A stretch of DNA of 6,464 nt, from positions 1 through 6,464 of the forward strand of contig CAVFWS010000099.1 of the NCBI GenBank assembly GCA_963626295.1, given 5' to 3'. The position numbers and the translations under genes were made by a program. The stretch comes from UBA1731 sp963626295. GTDB taxonomy: Bacteria > Verrucomicrobiota > Kiritimatiellia > RFP12 > UBA1067. Below the pieces are notes generated by a model. The model did not search any database. It had not been told where the DNA came from and worked only from the letters and a program-made list of their open reading frames with translations. Of this stretch, positions 1-6,393 are shown in pieces; within the stretch, counting starts at the first letter, position 1, and each line of letters opens with the position of its first letter.

Positions 1-632
1 CCTGCGGCGTCTTCGCCGCGAACGACGAGGTCGCCAACCTGGTGCGGGGCCTCTGCGCGGCCGAGGGGCTGAAGATCCCGGATGAGGTCGCGCTCGTCGG
101 CGTCGACAACGACGAGTCGATCTGCCTGAGGCCGCGTCCGCAGCTCTCGAGCGTGCTGGCCGACAACGAGCAGATGGGATTCCTCGCCGCGCGCCTGATC
201 GCCGGGCAGTTCAAGTGCGCCCGCCGCGCGCCGGCAGCCCTCGTCGTGCGGCCGCTGATGGTCGTCCGGCGCGAATCGACGCGGCGGCGCGGCGGCGCCG
301 ACAGCCGCGTCACCAAGGCCATAGAGCTCATCCGCGAGAAGGCCTGCGAGGGACTGCGCAGCCGTGACGTCCTGGAAGTCCTCGAGGGGGCGCGACGGAC
401 GGCCGAGCTGCACTTCCGCGAGGCGACCGGACACTCGATCCTTGAGGAGATCCAGCGCGTTCGCCTCGAGCGGGCGCGTGAGCTTCTCGGCGAACGGAGC
501 CGCCCGGTAAAGGTCGTGGCCAGCCTCTGCGGCTACGCCTCGGAATCCGCCTTCCGGAAGGTCTACCGCGCCCGATTCGGCGCATCGCCGCGGCGAATGC
601 GGAAGGCGGACCGCAGCGCATCGGCCACGTGA
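1..632 (+). CDS. XylR-like regulator: sugar-binding domain fused to AraC-type HTH (5' partial)
   Basis: Cytoplasmic DNA-binding regulator, probably sugar-responsive. The reading frame is open from base 3 with no start, so the N-terminus lies outside the window; 209 residues are visible. Visible residues 1-75 match the end of a LacI/periplasmic-binding-type effector domain, with FAANDE, GVDNDE and the LSSV motif that follows in XylR proteins. After an Arg-rich linker, residues about 104-200 form an AraC-type double helix-turn-helix. The first helix pair ends in the RLERARELL segment. The second contains VASLCGYASESAFRKVYR, followed by FGASPRRMRK, the classic end of the domain. This order of domains is that of E. 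coli XylR, which activates xylose genes. The ligand cannot be told from this fragment, so no symbol is given. The gene converges on the DUF1080 gene and ends 22 bases from it. Inference: it controls the adjacent locus. Confidence 0.92.
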   Translation, partial: CGVFAANDEVANLVRGLCAAEGLKIPDEVALVGVDNDESICLRPRPQLSSVLADNEQMGFLAARLIAGQFKCARRAPAALVVRPLMVVRRESTRRRGGADSRVTKAIELIREKACEGLRSRDVLEVLEGARRTAELHFREATGHSILEEIQRVRLERARELLGERSRPVKVVASLCGYASESAFRKVYRARFGASPRRMRKADRSASAT

Positions 633-654
633 CGGCCTGCCGCCCGCCTTCGGA
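633..654. other. Convergent intergenic gap between regulator and DUF1080 gene
   Basis: Only 22 GC-rich bases separate the stop codons of two convergent genes (TGA of the regulator, TAG of the DUF1080 gene). No stem followed by a T-run is visible on either strand here. Any factor-independent terminator would have to lie inside the opposing coding region, so transcripts may overlap or end by Rho. Confidence 0.6.
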
Positions 655-1422
655 CTACAGTTCCCTGATCTTCAGGTTGCGGAAGGAGACCGTGGAATCC
701 GAGTGGTCCTGCAGCAGGATGCGCCCTTCCGGGATCTCACCCCACCTGTTGCCGTCAGTCCCCCACGTCGCGTACTTCGATTCCGCAACCGCCTTGCGGA
801 ACGCCTCGGAGCCGCGCTCGTACTCCAGCACCTTCTTGCCGTTCAGCCAGTGCTCCACGTGCTGTCCCTTCGAGACGACCATGCCAGTGTTCCATTCGCC
901 GATCCCGTTGCAGACGCGCTCGGCGTTGGCGGGGATGAGGTCGTAGAGGGACGCGACTCGGCGGTTGCCGTCCTCGCCCTTGTTCCAGTCCGGATGGCCC
1001 TTGTCGAGGATCTGGTACTCCTCGCAGGTGCCCCTGTTCCGTGTCTCGTCGTAGAAGTACTTGACGCCGGAATTCGCGCTGTCAGTGAGGCGGAAGTCGA
1101 ACTTGAACATGAAGTCCCTGAACTTCCTGACCGTGCAGATGTCGCCGCCGCCGCCGAGCTTCTCGTCCTCAGGCGGGAGGTCTATCCACTTGCCGTTCGA
1201 GATGCCCTTGCGCGGGAGGACGGTCAGCACGCCCTTGCGCATCTGCCAGCCATGGTCGGGGAACTCCTTGCACTTCGTCTTCACGCCCACCCACCCGGCG
1301 GACGTCTTGCCGTCCCACAGGAGCTGCCAGCCCTCTGCCTTCTCCTTCTCGGACAGCGTATTGGGGGCCTGCTCGGGCTCGCAGAACGTGCAGCATCCCG
1401 CAACCNNNNNNNNNNTATTCAT
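655..1422 (-). CDS. DUF1080 / 3-keto-glycoside hydrolase family lipoprotein (signal peptide broken by gap)
   Basis: Member of PF06439, a concanavalin-like beta-sandwich family; characterised members cleave 3-keto-glycosides. The family signature is strong. LLWDGKTSAGW lies near residue 34, NSGVKYFYD near 117 and EEYQILD near 134. The carbohydrate-domain core WNTGMVV...HVEHWLNGKKVLEYE covers 177-202, and the typical C-terminal end LQDHSDSTVSFRNLKIREL is present. Numbering counts the gap as four residues. VAGC directly after the gap is a good lipobox, so the protein is probably a lipidated exported enzyme. The ATG at 1422 is preferred over an in-frame GTG at 1434: AAAGGTGG stands 8 bases before it, whereas the GTG has a purine run almost touching it. 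It has its own promoter but lies codirectionally after the DUF4838 gene. No oxidoreductase that would make a 3-keto sugar is in the window, so the substrate is open. Confidence 0.9.
   Translation of the reverse strand: MNXXXXVAGCCTFCEPEQAPNTLSEKEKAEGWQLLWDGKTSAGWVGVKTKCKEFPDHGWQMRKGVLTVLPRKGISNGKWIDLPPEDEKLGGGGDICTVRKFRDFMFKFDFRLTDSANSGVKYFYDETRNRGTCEEYQILDKGHPDWNKGEDGNRRVASLYDLIPANAERVCNGIGEWNTGMVVSKGQHVEHWLNGKKVLEYERGSEAFRKAVAESKYATWGTDGNRWGEIPEGRILLQDHSDSTVSFRNLKIREL
1406..1415. other. Assembly gap (10 N) inside the DUF1080 signal peptide
   Basis: Ten N bases, probably a scaffold placeholder of unknown true length. It falls between codon 2 and the lipobox of the DUF1080 gene. As written the frame is kept, but only about nine residues would precede the lipobox cysteine. 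That is too few for a lipoprotein signal peptide with a basic end and a hydrophobic core, so bases are probably missing. Confidence 0.95.
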
Positions 1423-1430
1423 CCTATCGG

Positions 1431-1438
1431 CCACCTTT
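1431..1438 (-). promoter_or_regulatory. Ribosome binding site deciding the DUF1080 start
   Basis: AAAGGTGG on the minus strand, 8 bases before the ATG at 1422. The bases from here to the ATG resemble the leader of the 837-residue protein gene: AGGTGGCCGAT here against AGGAGGCCGAT there, each three bases from ATGA. This supports the ATG over the upstream GTG. A second purine run, AGGGAGG (1454-1460), lies further upstream within the leader. Confidence 0.6.
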
Positions 1439-1445
1439 CCTTTGG

Positions 1446-1455
1446 GGCAATTGCC
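1446..1455. repeat. 10-bp perfect palindrome in the DUF1080 leader
   Basis: GGCAATTGCC reads the same on both strands. It would lie roughly 12 to 21 bases downstream of the transcription start expected from the extended -10 at 1474-1482, a position where a repressor could block transcription. It also overlaps the upstream AGGGAGG. A regulatory role is inference from position only. Confidence 0.3.
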
Positions 1456-1473
1456 TCCCTTTCAATGCGCCGT

Positions 1474-1482
1474 ATTATACCA
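1474..1482 (-). promoter_or_regulatory. Extended -10 promoter for the DUF1080 gene
   Basis: On the minus strand the sequence reads TGGTATAAT, a perfect sigma-70 -10 box (TATAAT, 1474-1479) with the TGN extension. No good -35 box is seen 16-19 bases upstream (TCTCCC at spacer 17), which extended -10 promoters tolerate. The leader to the ATG would be about 45 bases. The AT-rich box stands out in a very GC-rich region and sits in the only sizeable gap inside the block. It allows the DUF1080 gene to be transcribed apart from the upstream pair. Confidence 0.65.
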
Positions 1483-1497
1483 CAAGCCGGCTATTCG

Positions 1498-1535
1498 GGA
1501 GAGACGCGACTTGTCGCGTCCGCAGAGGACTCTCC
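1498..1535 (-). terminator. Strong stem-loop after the DUF4838 stop codon (possible terminator or operator)
   Basis: The core is GACGCGAC-2 bases-GTCGCGTC (1503-1520), an 8-bp perfect stem. An outer GGAGAG/CTCTCC pair (1498-1503 with 1530-1535) encloses it together with an unpaired stretch. An alternative small stem, GTCC/GGAC (1518-1521 with 1527-1530), competes with the core. On the minus strand the structure begins 2 bases after the DUF4838 stop, as expected of a 3'-end hairpin, but no T-run follows. It may act as a transcript-end stabiliser or partial terminator. Because it also lies just upstream of the DUF1080 promoter, the dyad could instead be a protein-binding site. Confidence 0.4.
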
Positions 1536-1537
1536 GC

Positions 1538-3841
1538 CTATCTTGCGCATTCCTCTATCCGCATGCCGTCGAACCAGACCGTTCCCGTAGAGTTAAACAC
1601 GCGAAGCCAGAAATGCGGACGGCTCTGCGGCTGGTCGGCAAGGGGGCCAGTGACGAACTCTCCGCCCTGGTGGATCCATTCTCGCGTCCCCTGCCAACAC
1701 TTGCCCGATGGCATCCGCACTGCACGATACTTTGGGGCGTACTCCTCATACTCCGCACATGCGCCACCCCGGCCGTTTGCGGGCCTCAGCCCATCAAGCC
1801 TTATGAAATACGAAAGGCGGTACCTTGTGTTTGGCCGGAGCCTTCCGCTTAGCGGCACTCCCACGTAGAGATTCCCTGCGGCGACGACCTTCACCGACCC
1901 GGAAGGCGTGATGCACGTCGTCTTGTCGCGGTAGCATCCCTTCGGCAGGGAGTATCCTACCCCGTCCAGCAGGTTCGTCGCCGCGGACGACGCGCGACGG
2001 GAAAGCTCGCGATCCACGGAAATGTCCTTAAGGAACGCGGAGGACGCCTCCAGCAGGGTCTCATGGAAGCCCGCGCGGATCCATGCGATCCTTTTCGATG
2101 CCATGGAATCGGCGCCGGCGAGCTCTGCGGCCCGATCCAGATACCCGCCCAGCTCCGCGATCACCTCCGGCGTGTAGATCCTGGTCCAGAGGTCAAGTTC
2201 CGACGGTCCCGTTATCATCACTGGGCCTATCTCCGTCTCTCCGATCACGCTTGGGATCGCCACCTTGCCGATCCACAGTTTCTCAAGGCGGCCGAAGAAC
2301 CTGCCCATCTCTTCCGCGCCGGCCCCGAACATGAGCCTGTCATGCTCCGCAAGGGCGGCATCAAGGTCGAAGGAATGGTCCCACGCGAACTTCGAGAACG
2401 CATAGAAGTTGAGGTAGTTGTGTATCAGGTGAAGCGTTGCGCCCCTGGCGCAGTCCGTCTCGACAAACGAACCCTCGATGTACGGCGCCACCCGTCCATA
2501 GAACGACAGGTACGCGTGCGGGGCGTGCTGCGGCACGCCCGGCGCCTGGAGGCGTCCGTAGTTCTTCATCGGGTACGTCCATATCCACGCGACCTTGCGT
2601 CCTAGCTTCCGCGACCAGTCGCGCACGAACTCCACCTGCCTGTCGCGGATGTCGGGACGAGACTCGCTCCACGGGCCGCCAACCGCCAGGACAAGGTTGA
2701 CGTTCTCGGGGATGTCCATGTCCGGGATGTTTCGATACGTTCCGTACGCCATCTGCGAGACGGATCCATTGAGTCCGGCGGCGGTGATCGCCTTCGCGAC
2801 CGCGACCGTGTTGGACCAGATCAGGTCTGTCGCGTAGCCGGACGACAGCGAGAAGTTAGTCGTGCAGAAACGCGCCTGGCAGGCGGCGCACCAGCACGGC
2901 TGCATGCCGTCCTGCGGCATTACGTCGACGCTCTTCTCGCCCTTGCGTATGCGCTCGATGGTCTCATCCCTGATCACGTCCCAGACGGGCGAGGTGTGGC
3001 AGAGCTGCCGCCCCTGCCAGCTGTGCTCGAACTTCGTGCCCGTGCAGCGCGTGCCGTCCTTCCGCAGCATGAAATACTCCGGATGCGTGTCGCTGAAGCG
3101 CTCCGCGATGCGGAACCGGTTCTGCCCATGGCAGCACGGAGGCCGCTCCGCGCATTCGCGCAGGCGAAGCCTGTAGAGCAGGCGAAGTCCATTCGCCTCC
3201 TTTTCGGATATCCTCACGGGGCCGTCCTCGCCAATGTCGTCAGGCCACGTCCCTGCGCCCGAGACGCGGCAGTCGCGCACGGTGAACTCCGGCCTCGCCG
3301 AAATGTCGCCGCTTGCCGCAATGCTCCCCGCACTCGGCACGACCGTGCCCATCTCGCCCGGAAAGTAGAAGCGCACGCCGGCGAAGCGCTCGAGGAATTC
3401 GTATACGCCAAAGAGCGTCCCGCTGCGGAAGCTGGCATTGTGCGCTCCGCGCCTCATCAGGGCAGGGACGTCCACGTCGTCGTCATTGCCGACCACGTAG
3501 ACGCTGTCCCCCGCAGCGCGAATGCGGAATCCGTCGCGCACGGACTCGTCGGGGGATACCCCCGCCGCGACGCTCCACTCGTTGGCGCCAAGGACGAGAG
3601 AGGCGGTCCCATTGCCTGTCGGACGATGGACGATTGGCACCGGAGCGCCAAGGACGCGGGACAGGAAGTTGGTCGCCTCGGACGCGGCGAACGCCGCCGC
3701 GCCGGGCGCATCGGGCGCAAGCACGACCTCCGCCCGGCCGGGCTCGAATACGACATTGCGCCCCGCTCCATTGTCCGAAGCCGCGCCGCCTGCGGCTGAA
3801 GCGGCAACTGCGAAACACGCTACGCAAAGGATGTTTTTCAT
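1538..3841 (-). CDS. Secreted DUF4838 protein with C-terminal carbohydrate-binding-like domain
   Basis: 767 residues, probably exported and acting on a glycan outside the cytoplasm; the reaction for DUF4838 (PF16126) is not established here. Residues 1 to about 20 are a signal peptide (MKN, a short hydrophobic stretch, then ASAAGGAAS). Residues about 30-170 resemble the alpha-glucuronidase N-terminal fold, ending in GTLFGVYEFLERFAGVRFYF and PGEMGTVVP. Residues about 215-500 carry DUF4838 features: HPEYF near 253, a PQDG...CWCAACQ cluster with Cys316, Cys318 and Cys321, the AWIWTYP strand near 418, and an HNYLNFYAF segment near 474. A helical stretch follows to about 625. Residues about 630-767 look like a jelly-roll carbohydrate-binding module (LRPNTRYRLSYFIR ... 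WLRVFNSTGTVWFDGMRIEE). The ATG is preceded by ATGAGGTAG, which contains both the upstream stop and the ribosome binding site. The 6-base spacing points to translational coupling. The mature protein has 16 cysteines, which is high. Confidence 0.9.
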   Translation of the reverse strand: MKNILCVACFAVAASAAGGAASDNGAGRNVVFEPGRAEVVLAPDAPGAAAFAASEATNFLSRVLGAPVPIVHRPTGNGTASLVLGANEWSVAAGVSPDESVRDGFRIRAAGDSVYVVGNDDDVDVPALMRRGAHNASFRSGTLFGVYEFLERFAGVRFYFPGEMGTVVPSAGSIAASGDISARPEFTVRDCRVSGAGTWPDDIGEDGPVRISEKEANGLRLLYRLRLRECAERPPCCHGQNRFRIAERFSDTHPEYFMLRKDGTRCTGTKFEHSWQGRQLCHTSPVWDVIRDETIERIRKGEKSVDVMPQDGMQPCWCAACQARFCTTNFSLSSGYATDLIWSNTVAVAKAITAAGLNGSVSQMAYGTYRNIPDMDIPENVNLVLAVGGPWSESRPDIRDRQVEFVRDWSRKLGRKVAWIWTYPMKNYGRLQAPGVPQHAPHAYLSFYGRVAPYIEGSFVETDCARGATLHLIHNYLNFYAFSKFAWDHSFDLDAALAEHDRLMFGAGAEEMGRFFGRLEKLWIGKVAIPSVIGETEIGPVMITGPSELDLWTRIYTPEVIAELGGYLDRAAELAGADSMASKRIAWIRAGFHETLLEASSAFLKDISVDRELSRRASSAATNLLDGVGYSLPKGCYRDKTTCITPSGSVKVVAAGNLYVGVPLSGRLRPNTRYRLSYFIRLDGLRPANGRGGACAEYEEYAPKYRAVRMPSGKCWQGTREWIHQGGEFVTGPLADQPQSRPHFWLRVFNSTGTVWFDGMRIEECAR

Positions 3842-3869
3842 GTGTCTCTACCTCATGATCACGATCATG
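3842..3869 (-). promoter_or_regulatory. Coupled stop/ribosome binding site with stem-loop before the DUF4838 gene
   Basis: On the minus strand ATG AGG TAG ends the upstream gene, and the same bases supply GAGGT as ribosome binding site about 9 bases before the DUF4838 ATG. Just upstream, CATGATC-2 bases-GATCATG (3854-3869) is a 7-bp inverted repeat within the last codons of the upstream gene; its right arm abuts the AGG. Ribosomes finishing the upstream gene would open it, which suits translational coupling. The role of the stem is inference. Confidence 0.5.
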
Positions 3870-6361
3870 CCGGCACGCCAGCGGAACGTCAGGGCATCGT
3901 TCCCGTCGGCGTCCCTCTCCTTGGCGAGGTGCCAGCGGCTGTCGTTCGACCCCGCCGCCGGACTCCAGTTCGGCAATCCCTCAATGCCGCCGGCCGCGAC
4001 GGCGATCACATAGTCGCTTGCACGCGGCAAAAGCGACAGATCCTCCCAATCAAGCGTACAGCCGTCGGCGAACGCAAGCGTCCCCTCTACGGAAAGGGTG
4101 CCGCCGGCCTTGAGGCGGTTCGGGTCGAGCCTCCACGACTTGCCTATCGTCAGGCCGCCGTTCCTGACCGCCGTCACGCCCTCGAGGACGCCGACGAACA
4201 GCGGCGCCTCGTTGCCGTCGCCAAGGTCAATGGCCGTCCCCGGATTGCAGGCAATGCTCGCGACAGGCCGCTCCATGGCATTGAGTTCCGCCAGCGCGTC
4301 CGGATCGAATTCGCCCACGTCCCTCGCGTCGCGCGTGAAGATGTAGCCGACCCCTCCCGCGCTGACGTTCGTGTACGAGCAGTAGTCCTCCAGGAACACG
4401 AAGTCGTCGCTGTTCGTGCTGGTGACGGACGTCCTGCTCACCATCAGCCCAAGCGCACCGTCCTTCCATTCGAGGTTCCTCACCCCGTGGGCCGAGCCGG
4501 GAAGGTAGTAGGCGCGAGGGTTCACCTTGAACACGAACTCGTGGCAGCCGGGGGCCATCGCCACGTTCGCGAACGATACGCCCTGGTTGTCGTCTGTCGT
4601 GAGCCACCTCTTGCCGTCTATCCAGAGGCGCGAATATCCGCAGATCGACGCCGCGAAGCGCCACGTCTCGTTCGTCGGCGAACGGTTCCACACGTACCCG
4701 CCCCATGCGACGGACGTGTACTTCTCCCATGGCGGGTATGTGGGGGTCTTAAGCAGGTCGCAGCAGGAGACGACCTCGTTCGAGCGGAAGGAGGCGTCGT
4801 TCATGAACGCATGCGAGGAGCTCGGCTTTTCCGCGTCCCTATCGTCCTGCGGGACCAGGCACTTCCAGAGTCCGCCCATCGTAGAGTGGTATTTCCTCAT
4901 GGGGCTGAAGCGAAGCGTCCCGTCGGCAAGCTCGAACCTCCCGGTCACGGATACGTTCGAAAAAAGGTCGAGCGTGCCGCCGCCATCCTTCCTCAGCGAG
5001 GCGCACGTGTTCGAACACCCCCCGCCGCTGAACGCGAAGTTCGTGCCGGAGGATATGCTGAAGGCCACCGCCGGGAGGTCGTACCTCTCGTCCGTCATGA
5101 GCCGCACCTCCGCGTTCGTAAGCGCCACCCCAGCCGCATTCCCGTCATACGCGCCGGGGGAGTACAGGGCAAGCCCGGCCGGATACCGCGCGCCCCAGGC
5201 GGAATTCCACGAATCTACGGAGATCTGCCCGAGGTAGCCGCGGCTCGGGGAGACGAGGTTGAGCCATGCGCCGCCAACGTCGACGGACCCGCTCCCCGAC
5301 GATATCCGCGGGATCGTGAATCCCGCGTAGGCATATGTCCCGAGCAGTCTCACTCTCCCATCGATGGTCGCGGGGCCCGACAGGAAGTTGCATTGATTCG
5401 TGTACCCGACGTCGCTGCGGGAGGATTCTCTTGCGTTTCCCCCGCTAATGAACGTCGCGCCATCGCAGAACCTGACGCTCCAAGGGATGGACACGTAATT
5501 GTTGTAGAGGTTGAGAGACGCCCTGTTTGTCATGGTGAGGGTGTTGCGCTCGTCGCCCTGCCAGCTGTAGAAGCCGGCGCGCCGCCCGCCCTGCACGATC
5601 ATACCGCACCCGTCCACCACCACATGGCCGTCGCAGACCTGCGCGACACCGAGGCACAGGCTCCAATACGGCATCCCGTCGCCGCGCCTCACCGTAAGGG
5701 TATGCCCGTTCAGCCATATGAAGGAGGGTTCGCCGGATACGTCATACCTCATGGAGCTCCTTCCCGAAAGGAGCGTGTCGCCGTCAAGCGACCACGTGCC
5801 GTAGAAGAGGTACTGCTGGTTGTTCCCGAGCAGGTTCGCTATCGCCCCAAGGCCGTCCACGCCCTCGCCGGAGAGGCGGAAGGCGTTCATCAGCCGCAGG
5901 CTGCCCGGGGCGCCGCCCGATCCGGACGTCGGGCAGGTCTCGTCCGTGGCGGCAAGCGCGAACGAGGCTCCGTTCGAGACGACGACCGTCGGGGCCGTCT
6001 CGAGGTCGATCGGACCCGTCATGAGATTCGTGCTCACCATGAACGCGCCCTCCTCTATCCGGATCTCGCCCGTGAACCCCGCCATCCCGGTCGACGACAT
6101 CATCCACCCCTTCCCGCGCTTGCGGAAGATCGCGGGCCCAGCCCCGAAGCCCGCGCTGGCTTCCGTGAAAGGTCTCGCCGAGGAGGTCCCGTCTGCCGTC
6201 TCCACCGTTACGCTGAGGGAATCAAGCGCCACGGGCGAATCATACGTGCCATCATCCACCGTCACCGTGTAGTACGTATTCGTCTCAACGGCCATGGCAG
6301 CCATGGACGACGCCGCTGCGGCGGCCAGGAAGATGATGCGTCCGAAGATGATGCGTCTCAT
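3848..6361 (-). CDS. Large secreted beta-strand-repeat protein with PA14-like segment
   Basis: 837 residues, first gene of the block. A signal peptide spans residues 1-24 (MRRIIFGRIIFLAAAAASSM, cleavage likely after AMA). Most of the protein is short beta strands rich in Gly, Ser, Thr and Asn, as in beta-helix proteins. Two stretches (about 81-111 and 457-487) fit the autotransporter-associated strand pattern: K-x-G-x-G, then F/TG, then an EEGAF or LADGTLRF end. Residues about 520-645 resemble a PA14 sugar-binding domain: VAWGGYVWNR, TWRFAASICGYSRLWIDGKRW, then MAPGCHEFVFKV. The C-terminus (WHLAKE...ALTFRWRAGMIVIMR) shows no membrane helix, beta-barrel or recognisable sorting motif. Sixteen cysteines are scattered along it, unusual for a beta-helix. 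AGGAGG stands 8 bases before the ATG. A role in binding the substrate at or near the cell surface is inference; I cannot name a specific family for the whole protein. Confidence 0.82.
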   Translation of the reverse strand: MRRIIFGRIIFLAAAAASSMAAMAVETNTYYTVTVDDGTYDSPVALDSLSVTVETADGTSSARPFTEASAGFGAGPAIFRKRGKGWMMSSTGMAGFTGEIRIEEGAFMVSTNLMTGPIDLETAPTVVVSNGASFALAATDETCPTSGSGGAPGSLRLMNAFRLSGEGVDGLGAIANLLGNNQQYLFYGTWSLDGDTLLSGRSSMRYDVSGEPSFIWLNGHTLTVRRGDGMPYWSLCLGVAQVCDGHVVVDGCGMIVQGGRRAGFYSWQGDERNTLTMTNRASLNLYNNYVSIPWSVRFCDGATFISGGNARESSRSDVGYTNQCNFLSGPATIDGRVRLLGTYAYAGFTIPRISSGSGSVDVGGAWLNLVSPSRGYLGQISVDSWNSAWGARYPAGLALYSPGAYDGNAAGVALTNAEVRLMTDERYDLPAVAFSISSGTNFAFSGGGCSNTCASLRKDGGGTLDLFSNVSVTGRFELADGTLRFSPMRKYHSTMGGLWKCLVPQDDRDAEKPSSSHAFMNDASFRSNEVVSCCDLLKTPTYPPWEKYTSVAWGGYVWNRSPTNETWRFAASICGYSRLWIDGKRWLTTDDNQGVSFANVAMAPGCHEFVFKVNPRAYYLPGSAHGVRNLEWKDGALGLMVSRTSVTSTNSDDFVFLEDYCSYTNVSAGGVGYIFTRDARDVGEFDPDALAELNAMERPVASIACNPGTAIDLGDGNEAPLFVGVLEGVTAVRNGGLTIGKSWRLDPNRLKAGGTLSVEGTLAFADGCTLDWEDLSLLPRASDYVIAVAAGGIEGLPNWSPAAGSNDSRWHLAKERDADGNDALTFRWRAGMIVIMR
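6329..6357 (-). repeat. 15-bp in-frame tandem duplication in the signal peptide
   Basis: GACGCATCATCTTC occurs twice with a 15-base period on the minus strand (6344-6357 and 6329-6342). This gives the peptide repeat RRIIF-GRIIF. The in-frame unit adds five residues to the basic/hydrophobic start of the signal peptide and looks like a slippage duplication. Confidence 0.75.
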
Positions 6362-6369
6362 GAGATCGG

Positions 6370-6375
6370 CCTCCT
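6370..6375 (-). promoter_or_regulatory. Consensus Shine-Dalgarno before the 837-residue protein gene
   Basis: AGGAGG, 8 bases before the ATG at 6361, a full consensus that fixes the start. The leader also holds TCGGCC/GGCCGA arms (6387-6392 with 6366-6371) that could fold over this site, the palindrome GTGTACAC (6379-6386), and TCTCATGAGA (6356-6365), a 10-bp palindrome centred on the start codon. Confidence 0.8.
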
Positions 6376-6393
6376 ATTGTGTACACGGCCGAG

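Noticed and set aside
42..632. GTG at 42 as the start of the regulator
   Set aside because: The residues before it (CGVFAANDEVANL) continue the sugar-binding domain, so the frame enters from outside the window and this GTG is an internal valine.
1432..1434. GTG as start of the DUF1080 gene
   Set aside because: In frame, but the nearest Shine-Dalgarno-like run almost touches it, while the ATG at 1422 has AAAGGTGG at 8 bases and a leader like that of the first gene.
1428..1453. Eight-codon TTG leader peptide after AGGGAGG in the DUF1080 leader
   Set aside because: Well spaced from a purine run and ends near the ATG, but the start codon is rare, the peptide has no informative residues, and chance is likely.
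703..1590. 295-codon plus-strand frame opposite the DUF1080 gene
   Set aside because: Antisense shadow in codon register that runs through the N gap and the intergenic region. The minus strand shows clear DUF1080 motifs.
1061..1852. 263-codon plus-strand frame across the gap and the end of the DUF4838 gene
   Set aside because: It spans two minus-strand genes and the N gap. Its composition is arbitrary and no family features are seen.
2063..2605. 180-codon plus-strand frame inside the DUF4838 gene
   Set aside because: Arg-rich antisense shadow of a well-supported gene.
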